A stretch of DNA of 64,000 nt, taken from Erinaceus europaeus (taxonomy: Eukaryota > Chordata > Mammalia > Eulipotyphla > Erinaceidae). Shown here piece by piece: positions 44,039 to 52,501 of this stretch. The DNA is taken from contig NC_080172.1 in assembly GCF_950295315.1 (NCBI RefSeq), forward strand, positions 77,209,118 to 77,273,117. The letters run 5' to 3'. A program made the translations under genes and the position numbers. Numbering within the stretch: position 1 is the first letter of the stretch; each line of letters starts with the position of its first letter. The notes below the pieces were generated by a model. That model had not been told where the DNA came from. It made no database searches and saw nothing but the letters and a program-made list of their open reading frames with translations.

Positions 44039-44379
44039 TTTTTTTTTGCCTCCAGGGTTGTTGCTGGGGCTCACAGCCTATACCACAAATCCACTACTCC
44101 TGAAGGCTTTTCTCCCCCTTTTGTTGCCCTTGTTGTTTTACTGTTGTTGTGGTTATTATTGTTGTTGTTATTGATATCATTGTTGTTGGATAGGACAGAG
44201 AGAAATGGAGAGAGGAGGGGAAGACAGAAATGGGGGAGAGAAAGACAGACACCTGCAGACCTGCTTCATTGCTTGTGAGGTGACCCCCTGCAGGTGGGGG
44301 CTCGAACCAGGATCCTTACACCAGGTCCTAGCACTTTGCGCCATGTGCACTTAACCCACTGTACTACTGCCTGAGCCCT
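44039..44379 (-). mobile_element. tRNA-headed SINE, long-tail type
   Basis: The minus strand has GGGCTCAGGCAGTAGTACAG, GATCCTGGTTCGAGCCCCCA, CACAAGCAATGAAGCAGGTC, the CAACAACAATAATAACC tail and TCAGGAGTAGTGGATTTGTG. The TSD is not clear. Confidence 0.88.
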
Positions 44380-44734
44380 AAAATCTATTCTTTTAAAGTG
44401 AGAGAAACAAGCTCCTGTATACTGATATTTCTATTAACTATGTGATTACACATATGTATAATTAATAAAATTGATAAAATATCATAAGGATGAGTTAGCT
44501 CATTTTGCCATGTCTAAATTTTATAAAGAAAAGAAAGTTCTTGTTGATTAGAAAGGAGGAAATATTAAAATATTACTAAATTTAGTGAAAAATATTACAA
44601 ATTTTGAAGATAAAATTCCAACTGCAATAGGACCTAGCAGAAATCAAAACAAAATGATTCTTTATGTAAACAAAGCAAGCAAAAAAAAAAAATCTCTCTC
44701 CCCCTGGCACTCACTCTTTCTTCTTCTCCTTCTT
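44380..44734. other. Unique sequence, no gene seen
   Basis: No exon or repeat core was recognised. Confidence 0.4.
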
Positions 44735-44872
44735 TATATATATTTCAAAATCAGAGCAAGCTCTGGCTTATGATAGTAAAAGGAACTGAACATGGGACCT
44801 GTAAGCCTCAGGCATGAACATATTTTGCATGAACATATTTTGCATAACCACAGTGCTATATCCCTGCCCAGG
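44735..44872 (-). mobile_element. Old tRNA-derived SINE with small duplication
   Basis: The minus strand has GGGCAGGGATATAGCACTGT, GGTTATGCAAAATATGTTCA and CTGAGGCTTACAGGTCCCAT. A stretch ATGAACATATTTTGC is duplicated in tandem near 44814 and 44829. Confidence 0.7.
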
Positions 44873-45036
44873 AATTGTTTTGGGCATGTGTTTAGAATAC
44901 TGTGGGATGACTTGGTCACACTATAATCAGGAAGTCAACTGAGAAAAACATGAGGGGTGATGGGGGTAAAGTAACCCAGAAACCTAAAGTCCCTAATTGC
45001 TTCTGTATAAAACAGGGTTAAGATTCCTTATTATTT

Positions 45037-45363
45037 CTTTTTATTCTTTTCTTTCTTGATTTAATTTTATTGTTATTAATTTATTTATAAAATAAAATAT
45101 ATCACAGGACCATAGGATAAGAGGGGTACAATTCCATACAATTCCCACCACTGGAGCTCCGTATCCCATCCCCTTTCATGAAAGCTTTCCTATTCTTTAT
45201 CTCTCTTGAAGCATGGACCCAGGATCACTGTGGGATGCAGAAGGTCGAAGGTCTGGCTTCTGTAATTGCTTCTCCACTGAACATGGGCATTGATAGGTCA
45301 ACCCATACTCCCAGCCTGTCCCTATCTTTCCCTAGTAAGGCAGAGCTCTTAAGTGGAGGTCCA
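45037..45363 (-). mobile_element. 5'-truncated L1 (3' UTR) with 12-bp TSD
   Basis: The same L1 3' UTR module on the minus strand. The duplication TCCTTATTATTT lies at 45025-45036 and 45364-45375. Confidence 0.88.
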
Positions 45364-45375
45364 TCCTTATTATTT

Positions 45376-45668
45376 ATTATTGAACTTAAAACTAAATTTA
45401 ATTATTTTAGTGTTTACTTTCAATAAGAAATGCAATGAAAAATGAAATAAAACAATGCAATGATAAACACAAGTTATTTTTCATCACATAAACTGCTATG
45501 TAAAAAGATTCTGATCTCTTGGTAATTGTTATGGTAAACCAAAATCTCTAGTTCAGGAAAACAATATCATTCAAGCTACCATGTGGTAGCATATAGTCCA
45601 GTAAGATTTTTATAGTCCAGTAAGTCATAACTGTATGCTTACAGAGAATACAAATGCCACATATAGTG
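45376..45668. other. Unique sequence, no gene seen
   Basis: A short local duplication, TATAGTCCAGTAAG, occurs at about 45593 and 45612. Confidence 0.4.
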
Positions 45669-45682
45669 GTCTTGAAGGTTTT

Positions 45683-45945
45683 TAAAAAATACTTATTTAT
45701 TCCCTTTTGTTGCCCTTGTTGTTTTACTGTTGTAGTTATTATTATTGTTATTGATGTCATTGTTGTTGGATAGTACAGAGAGAAATGGAGAGAGGAGGGG
45801 AAGACAGAGAGGGGGAGAGAAAGATAGACACCTGCAGACCTGCTTCACTGCTTGTGAAAGTGATTCCCCTGCAGGTGGGGAGCCCTGGGCTCGAACAGTG
45901 TTTGTGCCACGTGCGCTTAACCTGATGTTCTACCGCCTGACTCCC
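45683..45945 (-). mobile_element. tRNA-headed SINE (CAAGGGCAACAAAAGGG type) with TSD
   Basis: The minus strand has GGGAGTCAGGCGGTAGAACA, CGAGCCCAGGGCTCCCCACC and the AACAATAATAATAACTACAA tail. The imperfect 14-bp duplication GTCTTG(A/T)AGGTTTT lies at 45669-45682 and 45946-45959. Confidence 0.93.
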
Positions 45946-45959
45946 GTCTTGTAGGTTTT

Positions 45960-47427
45960 GTCAGCAAAATTAGGGCAAATGTTGAAGTACTTATAATCAG
46001 GTAGTGCCCTGCAGGATGTCCAGCCATTACATATTTGGGCGTTTCTCTTGACAATACCTATGCTCCTGGCCAACAGGACCTGCTCTCAGTAGCGCAACTT
46101 AGGAGTAATTTCCTAGCACATCACTGTAGAATCAGTAGGTCAAAGACCTTTAAAACTGGAAGGAAACCTCAGAGTTCAAAAGTAGTATCACAGGAAAAGG
46201 TAAAAAACTACAGTCTGGTAAGAAGCTGTTCAATCTTTTCTTCTGAGTTGATTTATGTACTATTGATTAAACAAAACAAAACAAAAGAATCTTTTCCTTT
46301 CATCACAAACATAAGGGCTGCTGTATATATAAATATTCAATAGTCTCATTTTTCCAGGGCAGGATAAATAACAGATCATAACTGATCCTGACCAAAAACT
46401 ATTGTTTATTCACAATTTATTCTAACACTCTATTTCTTTTGATGGAAGTAAGTATTCTGTGCTTTATAATAAAAACACAGCAACCAGAACCTGGATGTTT
46501 ACAGTGTTTTGCCAACAACTAAAACAAATCTAAAATCTGCAATAGCTGTGTAAACCAAAGAAATAAAAAATTATTTCAGAGTACCAAAACTAATTTATTG
46601 GCATAGAGAAGACCAGACTACAAAATGAATATTTTAACAATTTTCAGGCCCCCAATGAGATAAAGTGCTTTAATTTATATTTTAACTATGTTATTTTTAT
46701 TTTAATAATATTGTCTTTTAAATCATTTCTCCAAAAAAAGAACCCTCAAGCATGTCTAAAGTACGATTCTTTAATTGAATCATTTGACTCAGTTATGAAG
46801 CAATATTTACTTTACCCAACTTTTATCATTTTGCATTTAAAATCATTCTCAGAAATCCAAATTGGCCAGCTACAGAAGAAGTGCTAATTACTCTCCAGAG
46901 ACTGGGAGACTGAGCTTTCATTATTGTTCACTGTTTGGCTGGGAGACAGGCTTACTCCAGTTGTCCCTGTTCTGTTACTGACTTAAAAACTGACCTTAAG
47001 GGTTATTTGCTCTGGTTTCTTTGAAGTATATTCATTGTTGCTGCCTTCTGGAACACTTCTGTCAGATACCCTGAAGCTTTAGGCCATATTCTTCACTATT
47101 TAGTTTGTTCAGATGGAAATAATGCGTTCTTTCCAAAAGATGGCCTGGGATTTTAAACACCTCCACATAATCACATCAGTGCTTCCGTCTTGAACCTTGA
47201 GGCAAGTCATTTCAGTTTCCAGTCCCATGACATTTCTTTTCTAGTCTTGAGTATGGGGCCATGAGAGTTTCCTAGATTATATCTGAGGCTAGGCATCTCC
47301 ATCTTCCATGCTAACAGCCTAGGGCTTGGGTCAGAGCAGTTTTTCAATGCAAAAATAAACTTGTGAATAATTCGTTTATTTACAGTGACAATTATTGGCA
47401 TTTATAATCATTTGCAATTATTTATAA
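45960..47427. other. Repeat-poor unique island, no gene seen
   Basis: About 1.45 kb without recognised SINEs or L1. Homeobox-type AT-rich motifs (TTTAATTATT-like, CTAATTA) are frequent at 46620-46930. No splice-flanked reading frame was recognised. Confidence 0.45.
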
Positions 47428-47556
47428 ATTCAGTCATGTGTCACTCATTTAATGACTGGAACATGTCCTGAGAAACGTGTTGTTAGTCAACTCTGTCATT
47501 GTGTAGACATCACAGAGTGTACTTATAAGCCTGTAAGTACTACAAGTACTGCATTG

Positions 47557-47940
47557 TGTTGGTATGCTTCTAGTTCTGCTTCTGGGATCCCTTCTGTTAC
47601 ATTGCTTGACGCTGTGGTCTATTTACATGGTCATTCTGTTACACTGGTTAGGTCTCACTCCCCCTGCCTCCAGGAGATTTTGGTTTAGTCCTTGCTAGTT
47701 CCCACTTCTTCCTTCTCTCCGCCCCTTATCCTACGTACTTCCTTGGTTCCTGACTCTTCCACTGGAGGAGAGAGAGGAAAGATAGAGAAGAAAAAGATTG
47801 TGATTAGAGATAGCTTAGATTGTGCTGTGTTCCATGTCAATAAAGAAATACTGCTCTCCATTCAGCCATGAGTCTCTGGTCATTTGTCTCCTGCCCGAGA
47901 AGCTAGCCCGGCATACTTGCGCCCTAAACTGGGACTGACA
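47557..47940 (+). mobile_element. Solo LTR, 384 bp, 6-bp TSD
   Basis: It starts TGTTGGTATG and ends GGGACTGACA, giving TG...CA termini. Perfect 6-bp duplications GCATTG lie at 47551-47556 and 47941-47946. An AATAAA signal sits at 47839-47844 in the plus orientation. It interrupts the Tigger remnant. The 6-bp TSD points to a class II ERV, but it is not closely similar to the 448-bp LTR 1.8 kb away. Confidence 0.88.
47839..47844 (+). promoter_or_regulatory. Polyadenylation signal of solo LTR
   Basis: AATAAA lies about 100 bp before the LTR end, in the position expected for the R region on the plus strand. Confidence 0.55.
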
Positions 47941-48053
47941 GCATTGTACTATAGTATAGTTCCTTGTAGTTCAAGTTACTGGACTGTAGGCAATGGTAGC
48001 ACAATGGTATCTGTATATCCAAACACATTATGGACATAGAAAAGGTATAGTGG

Positions 48054-48342
48054 TGAGTCGGGCAGTAGCGCAGCAGGTTAAGCGCAGCAGGTTAAGCGCA
48101 GGTGGCACAAAGTGCAAGGACCGGCTTAAGGATCCTAGTTCGCACCCCCAGCTCCCCACCTGCAGGGAGTCGCTTCACAAGTAGTGAAGCAGGTCTGCAG
48201 GTATCTATCTTTCTTTCTCCCTCTCTGTCTTCCCTTCCTCTCTCCATTTCTCTCTGTCCTATCCAACAACGATGACATCAATAACAACTACAACAATAAA
48301 AACAAGGGCAACAAAAGGGAATAAATAAATAAATATTTTTTA
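48054..48342 (+). mobile_element. tRNA-headed SINE (CAAGGGCAACAAAAGGG type) with duplicated A-box region
   Basis: A full-length plus-strand copy: GAGTCGGGCAGTAGCGCAGC, B-box region AGTTCGCACCC, CGCTTCACAAGTAGTGAAGC, ACAAGGGCAACAAAAGGGAA. A 14-bp tandem repeat GCGCAGCAGGTTAA (48068-48081, 48082-48095) doubles the A-box segment. TSD AAAAGGTAT(A/T)GTGG occurs at 48040-48053 and 48343-48356. Confidence 0.94.
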
Positions 48343-48522
48343 AAAAGGTATTGTGGAAAACAATATAGAGGGCATTTACTGTGAATGGAGCTGGCAGGCT
48401 GAAAGTTGCTCTGGATGAGTCAATGAGTGAATAGTGAATGAATGTGAAGGTCGAGGACACTGCTGTATGCTATTACAGATTTTATAAACAATGTATACTT
48501 AGGTTCCACTAAGCTTATAATT

Positions 48523-48803
48523 CTTTTCTTTTCTTTTTTATTTTATTTTATTTTATTTATTTATTCCCTTTTGTTGCCCTTGTTGTTTTATTGTTGTAGT
48601 TATTATTATTGTTGTTGTCATTGTTGGATAGGACAGAGAGAAATGGAGAGAGGAGGGGAAGACAGAGAGGAGGAGAGAAAGATAGACACCTGCAGACCTG
48701 CTTCACCGCCTGTGAAGCGACTCCCCTGCAGTTGGGGAGCTGGGGTTCGAACCGGGATCCTTGTGCTTTGCGCCACCTGCGCTTAACCCACTGTGCTACC
48801 GCC
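48523..48803 (-). mobile_element. tRNA-headed SINE (CAAGGGCAACAAAAGGG type)
   Basis: The minus strand has AGGCGGTAGCACAGTGGGTT, CCCGGTTCGAACCCCAGCTC, CACAGGCGGTGAAGCAGGTC and the AACAACAATAATAATAAC tail, with (AAAAT)n in reverse at 48536-48558. TSD TATAATT lies at 48516-48522 and 48804-48810. Confidence 0.92.
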
Positions 48804-49019
48804 TATAATTATTTTCTTAAAGTATACATTAACTTTAGACTACTATAACGTTTTTGCTTTAGAAACCTTACTTTTTTTTTTTTCTTTTCTCTTCCGAAAG
48901 CTTAAAACACCAATTATAGGAGGTTGGGAGATGGCACTCCTTATAGATAGCACACATTACTGTTGAGGGATAATGCAGGACACAGGGGGTCCTGGGGAGC
49001 ACAGTCACTTTGCTTTCAC

Positions 49020-49168
49020 TGGATTTGAACACATGGAACTGAGAGAAACCTGCAGACCAGCTTCACCTCTCATGAAGCATCCCCACTGCAGGTAGGGAGC
49101 AAGGGTTCAAATTCAAGTTCTTGCATGTTATAATGTATATGCTCAACCAGTGTGCCACCATCCAGCCT
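49020..49168 (-). mobile_element. tRNA-headed SINE, diverged
   Basis: The minus strand has GGCTGGATGGTGGCACACTG, GTTGAGCATATACATTATAA and TGCTTCATGAGAGGTGAAGC. The tail is degraded. Confidence 0.65.
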
Positions 49169-49724
49169 TAAGTATTACCGTTTTTAATGAAGCAGATCCT
49201 TTAATAAAAGCTCCCTTCACTTTATTCTTGCTAATTAAGATCACCTATAGAGAAATGGGACACAGCTGAGTGGTGAGCAGCAACTGCCACTAATTTTCTG
49301 TTTTCATAGTTCTTAATCACTGAATTTCATTTCCATGTCAATACTCAGTGTGACCTCCTCCACTGGTGACACTAGCAGTAGATTTTGTACACTTATCTAT
49401 GTGCTTAGAGAGGCCTTTGATTAATAAATGGATTGTAAGAAATGGAAACAGACCAGGACAAAAACAATAGCAACTCTTGATCCCAGTTCACCCCAGAACT
49501 CTGGCAGTGCCTTCCTTCTGCCAGGTAACTATCCCTCTCAACTGCCGCCCCCTTTTCCCACCTGAAGCCCACGGGGAGGTGACCGTCATTCTGAGGACCC
49601 TTTATTACTACTGGGATGCCCTCCCTTCTCACTAGTCAGTTACGCCCTATCATCTAAGTTATCAAAGAGTGGCAGAATTTGGACCTCCCCTTTTCTAAAA
49701 GTGCTTGTCAAGTTTAAAACTGTG
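49169..49724. other. Unique flank of provirus, no gene seen
   Basis: No exon or repeat core was recognised. The provirus inserted at GAAACT (49725-49730). Confidence 0.4.
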
Positions 49725-49730
49725 GAAACT
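49725..49730. repeat. Target-site duplication (left) of provirus
   Basis: GAAACT at 49725-49730 is repeated at 57450-57455 immediately after the 3' LTR. A 6-bp duplication is the length typical of class II/betaretroviral integrases. Confidence 0.97.
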
Positions 49731-49973
49731 TGTTGGGTAGTTGCCATCTCCCCCTGGCTTCTTCTTATCCATATGCCTATATAGGGATTTACTGATCCAA
49801 AGGTTTGGTCTATTTACATAAATCACTTTTACATAAAGCACTCCAGGGCATTGGTGGTTCAGTTATAGGATTCTCGCCTGTTCCGCCCCCTCCTTGTCAC
49901 ACTCTGATTTTCACCAGTCACTTTTCTCTCCACCCTCTCTATATCACATCCTGTTTCCACCCTACTTGGAGAG

Positions 49974-49981
49974 TATAAAAA
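49974..49981 (+). promoter_or_regulatory. Proviral TATA box
   Basis: TATAAAAA lies in the 5' LTR, about 25-30 bp upstream of the expected cap site near 50005. Confidence 0.8.
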
Positions 49982-49995
49982 CAGCTGCTCTTCTG

Positions 49996-50001
49996 ATTAA
50001 A
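49996..50001 (+). promoter_or_regulatory. ATTAAA hexamer in 5' LTR (used in 3' LTR at 57267-57272)
   Basis: A variant polyadenylation signal lying just before the presumed cap site. In the 3' LTR the same hexamer would direct RNA 3' processing. Confidence 0.6.
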
Positions 50002-50180
50002 GACACTTGGAAATTGCTTTCCGGCTCCGAGAGTTCCAGAGTGTATCTCCTGCGGAAGTTGGTGCAGCACGCGTTCCTGATCCCTCTCCCACACAGCAGC
50101 CTAGATCAGCTCCAGTTGAGTTCTCTCCAACCCAGAGAGCACCGGCTCGGGAAGAAGTACCCTCAGGCTATCCCGGCATC

Positions 50181-50198
50181 TGGCACCCGGAACAGGGA
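50181..50198 (+). other. Primer-binding site (tRNA-Lys-like, imperfect)
   Basis: TGGCACCCGGAACAGGGA begins two bases after the 5' LTR, the normal position, with the obligatory TGG. Compared with the tRNA-Lys3 binding site used by MMTV and lentiviruses it shows one substitution and one extra G, so the primer may be another tRNA or a variant. Confidence 0.8.
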
Positions 50199-50324
50199 CC
50201 CGTAAGCAGCAGATTTACAAGAAGACATCTTAGATAAGTACACACCTTTTGGGTATCTGCAATATTGTGTTAAGGCACTGTGATTTTTTTTTCTTTTTTA
50301 TTGTTTTCCGGAGATCTTTCCACC
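50199..50324 (+). other. Proviral leader
   Basis: A short leader (about 125 nt) between primer site and gag. It holds a possible weak splice donor GTAAGC at 50202-50207 and a T-rich run at 50283-50303. No GACG-loop hairpin pair is seen here, unlike in the 3' segment. Confidence 0.6.
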
Positions 50325-51872
50325 ATGAAAAATCTTTTCCAAATCCTGCATTCTTTTTCCAGTATACAATTTTTATATATCTGGGACATTTTTCTCGGGG
50401 CTTCACCTTATATCCTGTTGATCATCATAGCAGCTTTTAAGGGATATATAGGGCAACCTCTCAAAAGGCTTAAGAAACTAGAGGCTGAGGTCCAAGAGAT
50501 AAAGGAAGTAATCATAGAACTTAACCAGCACCTTAAAAACAAGAAGAAGCAAAGGCCTGTCGTGATCTTGACCCACCCTAATTCCTCTGCATCTTGCCCT
50601 GAGGCCCCTATTTTGGCATCTTGCCCTGAGGCCCCTATTTTGGCAGACACGTGTCCGAATTCTCCTTTGGACTCCACAGCCACTTCTTCGGCCACCCCCA
50701 TTTTGGCAGAAACGTGTCCGGAACCTCCTGCTGCCTCCACGGCTGCTTCTTCACCCCACCCTGTTTTGATAGACACATGTCCGAATTCTCCTGTAGCCTC
50801 CAAAACCACTTCTTCGGCCACTTGTCCAGAAGCTTCCACTTCAGTGACTCCTCCTACCGCTACACACTTATCAGAGGAAGTCCACACATTTCCGGTCAAT
50901 GTTGCCCCCAATAGACAAAAACCTCAGGCCTGGTATCCATATTCCGCCACAGACCTGAAGGAACTACGCCAGGCTATCAAAGATGACGGTGTTCATGCCC
51001 CATGGACCAGGTCCATTTTACAAGGCCTGCTTCAGAACCTTAATACCCCTCAAGATTGGAGAGATGTGACTCGTGCTACGCTCCCAGGCCCCCTCTTCCT
51101 GCAATGGGAGGCATTCTTTCGCGATGAATGTTTACAACAATCGCGGAAAAATATTCAAAATCAGCCAGAGGGTAATTTTGATGCATTGTTTGGAACAGGC
51201 CAATTAGAAACAGGGATTCAACAGGCGGAAGCCAAGTTTCCAGCGGGGTATTTTGATCAAGTACGCCTGTGTGCATTAAAAGCATGGGAGCGATTAACAC
51301 CACCCATGGGAGCAGCCTCAGCCCCCATTCTCTCCCTGCAACAAGAACCTGATGAATCCCTCGCTAAATTCATTGCCAGGGTCCAGTCGAGTTTGGAAAG
51401 GAAGATTTATAATCCTGACGCTCGTTTTCTCCTACTGCGATCCATAGTCTGGGATGGAATGCTTCCGCATTTTCGACAGGCCTGTATCACTCTTAAAAAC
51501 GAACACCCAGATACTTGGATTCTAGCTACACAGGATCTCAGATCAAGCTCTTTTCAAGGACCTATGTTACAGGCCTATGCAGCTACCTTACATAAGCAAA
51601 AAGGAGCTTGCTTTCAGTGCGGTCGCCAAGGGCATTGGCGTAACCAATGTCCAGAAAATAGACCGCGACCCCGCCTCCAGTCAGGGCGACCCCACCTCCA
51701 GTCAGGGCAACCCCGCCTCCAATCAGGGCAACCCCGCATCCAGACAGGGAATCAGAGACCACGAATGCCTTGTCCCAGATGCCAGAAAGGATTTCACTGG
51801 AGGAGAGATTGTTGGTCAAGGTTCCATAGGAACGGCACGCCTCTGCCAAATGTAAACAGGGATTTAAACTAG
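50325..51872 (+). CDS. gag: gag polyprotein (515 aa), membrane-anchored N-terminus
   Basis: Retroviral structural polyprotein, expected to assemble intracellular particles and bind the RNA. The start is the ATG at 50325 with a strong context (ACC before it); the frame is open 15 codons further up but without ATG. Residues 14-38 are strongly hydrophobic (IWDIFLGASPYILLIIIAAF), followed by a basic, heptad-like segment (about 45-77, KRLKKLEAEVQEIKEVIIEL). There is no Gly at position 2, so no myristoylation. A Pro/Ser/Thr/Cys-rich repeat region (about 85-190) precedes a capsid-like domain from about 215, with a major homology region QQEPDESLAKFIARVQ. Two zinc knuckles, CFQCGRQGHWRNQC and CPRCQKGFHWRRDC (DNA 51609-51650 and 51771-51812), are separated by four 7-residue repeats. 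It ends at TAG 51870-51872, directly after a TTTAAAC slip site. The hydrophobic start recalls the ER-targeting Gag of mouse IAP elements. Confidence 0.93.
   Translation: MKNLFQILHSFSSIQFLYIWDIFLGASPYILLIIIAAFKGYIGQPLKRLKKLEAEVQEIKEVIIELNQHLKNKKKQRPVVILTHPNSSASCPEAPILASCPEAPILADTCPNSPLDSTATSSATPILAETCPEPPAASTAASSPHPVLIDTCPNSPVASKTTSSATCPEASTSVTPPTATHLSEEVHTFPVNVAPNRQKPQAWYPYSATDLKELRQAIKDDGVHAPWTRSILQGLLQNLNTPQDWRDVTRATLPGPLFLQWEAFFRDECLQQSRKNIQNQPEGNFDALFGTGQLETGIQQAEAKFPAGYFDQVRLCALKAWERLTPPMGAASAPILSLQQEPDESLAKFIARVQSSLERKIYNPDARFLLLRSIVWDGMLPHFRQACITLKNEHPDTWILATQDLRSSSFQGPMLQAYAATLHKQKGACFQCGRQGHWRNQCPENRPRPRLQSGRPHLQSGQPRLQSGQPRIQTGNQRPRMPCPRCQKGFHWRRDCWSRFHRNGTPLPNVNRDLN
50589..50642 (+). 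repeat. 27-bp exact tandem duplication in gag
   Basis: Units 50589-50615 and 50616-50642 are identical and in frame, encoding ASCPEAPIL twice. Related TCPxxP-type motifs follow to about 50840, so the region looks like a degenerating in-frame minisatellite. Confidence 0.95.
51669..51752 (+). repeat. Four 21-bp tandem repeats between Gag zinc knuckles
   Basis: Four units (51669, 51690, 51711, 51732) of CCCCGCCTCCAGTCAGGGCA type encode RLQSGQP-like heptapeptides. They keep frame and form a basic linker between the two nucleocapsid knuckles. Confidence 0.93.
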
Positions 51873-51909
51873 GTATGGGGCTTCCCTTAGCCCCGCCCCC
51901 AAGAGGGAA
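51863..51909 (+). promoter_or_regulatory. gag-pro -1 frameshift signal: slip site plus predicted pseudoknot
   Basis: The heptamer TTTAAAC (51863-51869) is phased as T TTA AAC in the gag frame, fitting the X XXY YYZ rule, and gag stops in the next codon. After a 7-nt spacer, GGGGC (51877-51881) pairs with GCCCC (51890-51894), and the loop TTCCC (51882-51886) pairs with GGGAA (51905-51909): an H-type pseudoknot at the usual distance. The pro frame lies at -1 relative to gag. Confidence 0.85.
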
Positions 51910-52501
51910 GGAAGCAGGTCGCCCGCTTGGTGCTGTGCCCTTCTTCCACAAACAGAAGCCCAGCTTGGGACCCAATCCGTCGCTATACCCACCACGCCAA
52001 GTAACAATAACAGAGGGTGAGCAGAAGGAGGAACCCGTGGTATGTGGGAACTTCCAGCATAGAAATAACCGGCTGGAGCAAGAGAACAGCTCGAATTCAA
52101 AGCCTGAGATTTTATGGACCACCCCTGTTTTAGAAAGGGGTCACCCAACTATGACAGTAAAGATTGGTAATATTCCTTTTAAGTGTTTGATTGACACGGG
52201 AGCAGATAAGACAATATTAAGACAAGCAGAGGTTCCCCAGAGTTGGGAACTCCTCCCAGGACCACGCTTACATGGTGTTGGAGGATTGACTCAGGCATTC
52301 CGCACACGAGATTCCCTTGTGTGGGAAGATCCAGAAGGGACTACTGGACGCTTTCAGCCTTTAATAGCTGATATAAGCACCAATTTATTGGGAAGAGACT
52401 TGCTGGAATCTTTAGATGTAGTGATATCCTCAGACACCTCTGCAGGACACCACACTCACTCCTGTGAGACTGCTAGACCCAACCAGCACCCCCAATACTA
52501 A
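51863..52501 (+). CDS. pro: pro: retroviral aspartic protease
   Basis: The protease that would mature Gag, Pro and Pol, expressed by -1 frameshift from gag. An internal ATG at 51875 is probably not used for initiation. Counting from it there are 208 residues, with the catalytic LIDTGADKTIL (Asp at about 107), HGVGG (flap-like, about 133-137) and the conserved LLGRDLL (about 171-177), then stop TAA at 52499-52501. The first 85 residues are Pro/Gln-rich. A full dUTPase domain is not recognisable, unlike many betaretroviral Pro proteins. A G-patch at the C-terminus is also not seen. The frame is intact. Confidence 0.9.
   Translation, partial: FKLGMGLPLAPPPRGKEAGRPLGAVPFFHKQKPSLGPNPSLYPPRQVTITEGEQKEEPVVCGNFQHRNNRLEQENSSNSKPEILWTTPVLERGHPTMTVKIGNIPFKCLIDTGADKTILRQAEVPQSWELLPGPRLHGVGGLTQAFRTRDSLVWEDPEGTTGRFQPLIADISTNLLGRDLLESLDVVISSDTSAGHHTHSCETARPNQHPQY

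Larger units (their letters stand above)
47428..48925 (+). mobile_element. Tigger-like (pogo/Tc1-mariner class) DNA transposon remnant
   Basis: TCAGTCATGTGTCACTCATT ... ACGTGTTGTTAGTCAACTCT ... GTCATTGTGTAGACATCACA GAGTGTACTTATA at the left, CATAGAAAAGGTATAGTGG at 48035, and TATACTTAGGTTCCACTAAG CTTATAA with GCTTAAAACAC further right follow the order of a common mammalian Tigger-family element. It is interrupted by a solo LTR and two SINEs and has no transposase frame. The exact subfamily is uncertain. Confidence 0.6.
49731..50178 (+). repeat. 5' LTR (448 bp)
   Basis: Begins TGTTGGGTAG and ends TATCCCGGCA. It contains TATAAAAA at 49974-49981 and the polyadenylation hexamer ATTAAA at 49996-50001, only about 20 bp apart, so R is short. 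U3 is about 270 bp and U5 about 160 bp. The only difference seen from the 3' LTR is C at 50172 versus T at 57443. Confidence 0.98.

Noticed and set aside
50280..50324. Upstream extension of gag by 15 codons
   Set aside because: The extension would start at GTG without an ATG. The ATG at 50325 has a strong context and fits a eukaryotic start.
50408..50911. Long minus-strand frame opposite gag (167 codons)
   Set aside because: It is the mirror of the repetitive Pro/Ser/Thr-rich part of gag. It has no independent support.
51583..52148. Minus-strand frames opposite the gag-pro region
   Set aside because: They are shadows of real coding sequence on the other strand with repeat-driven composition.
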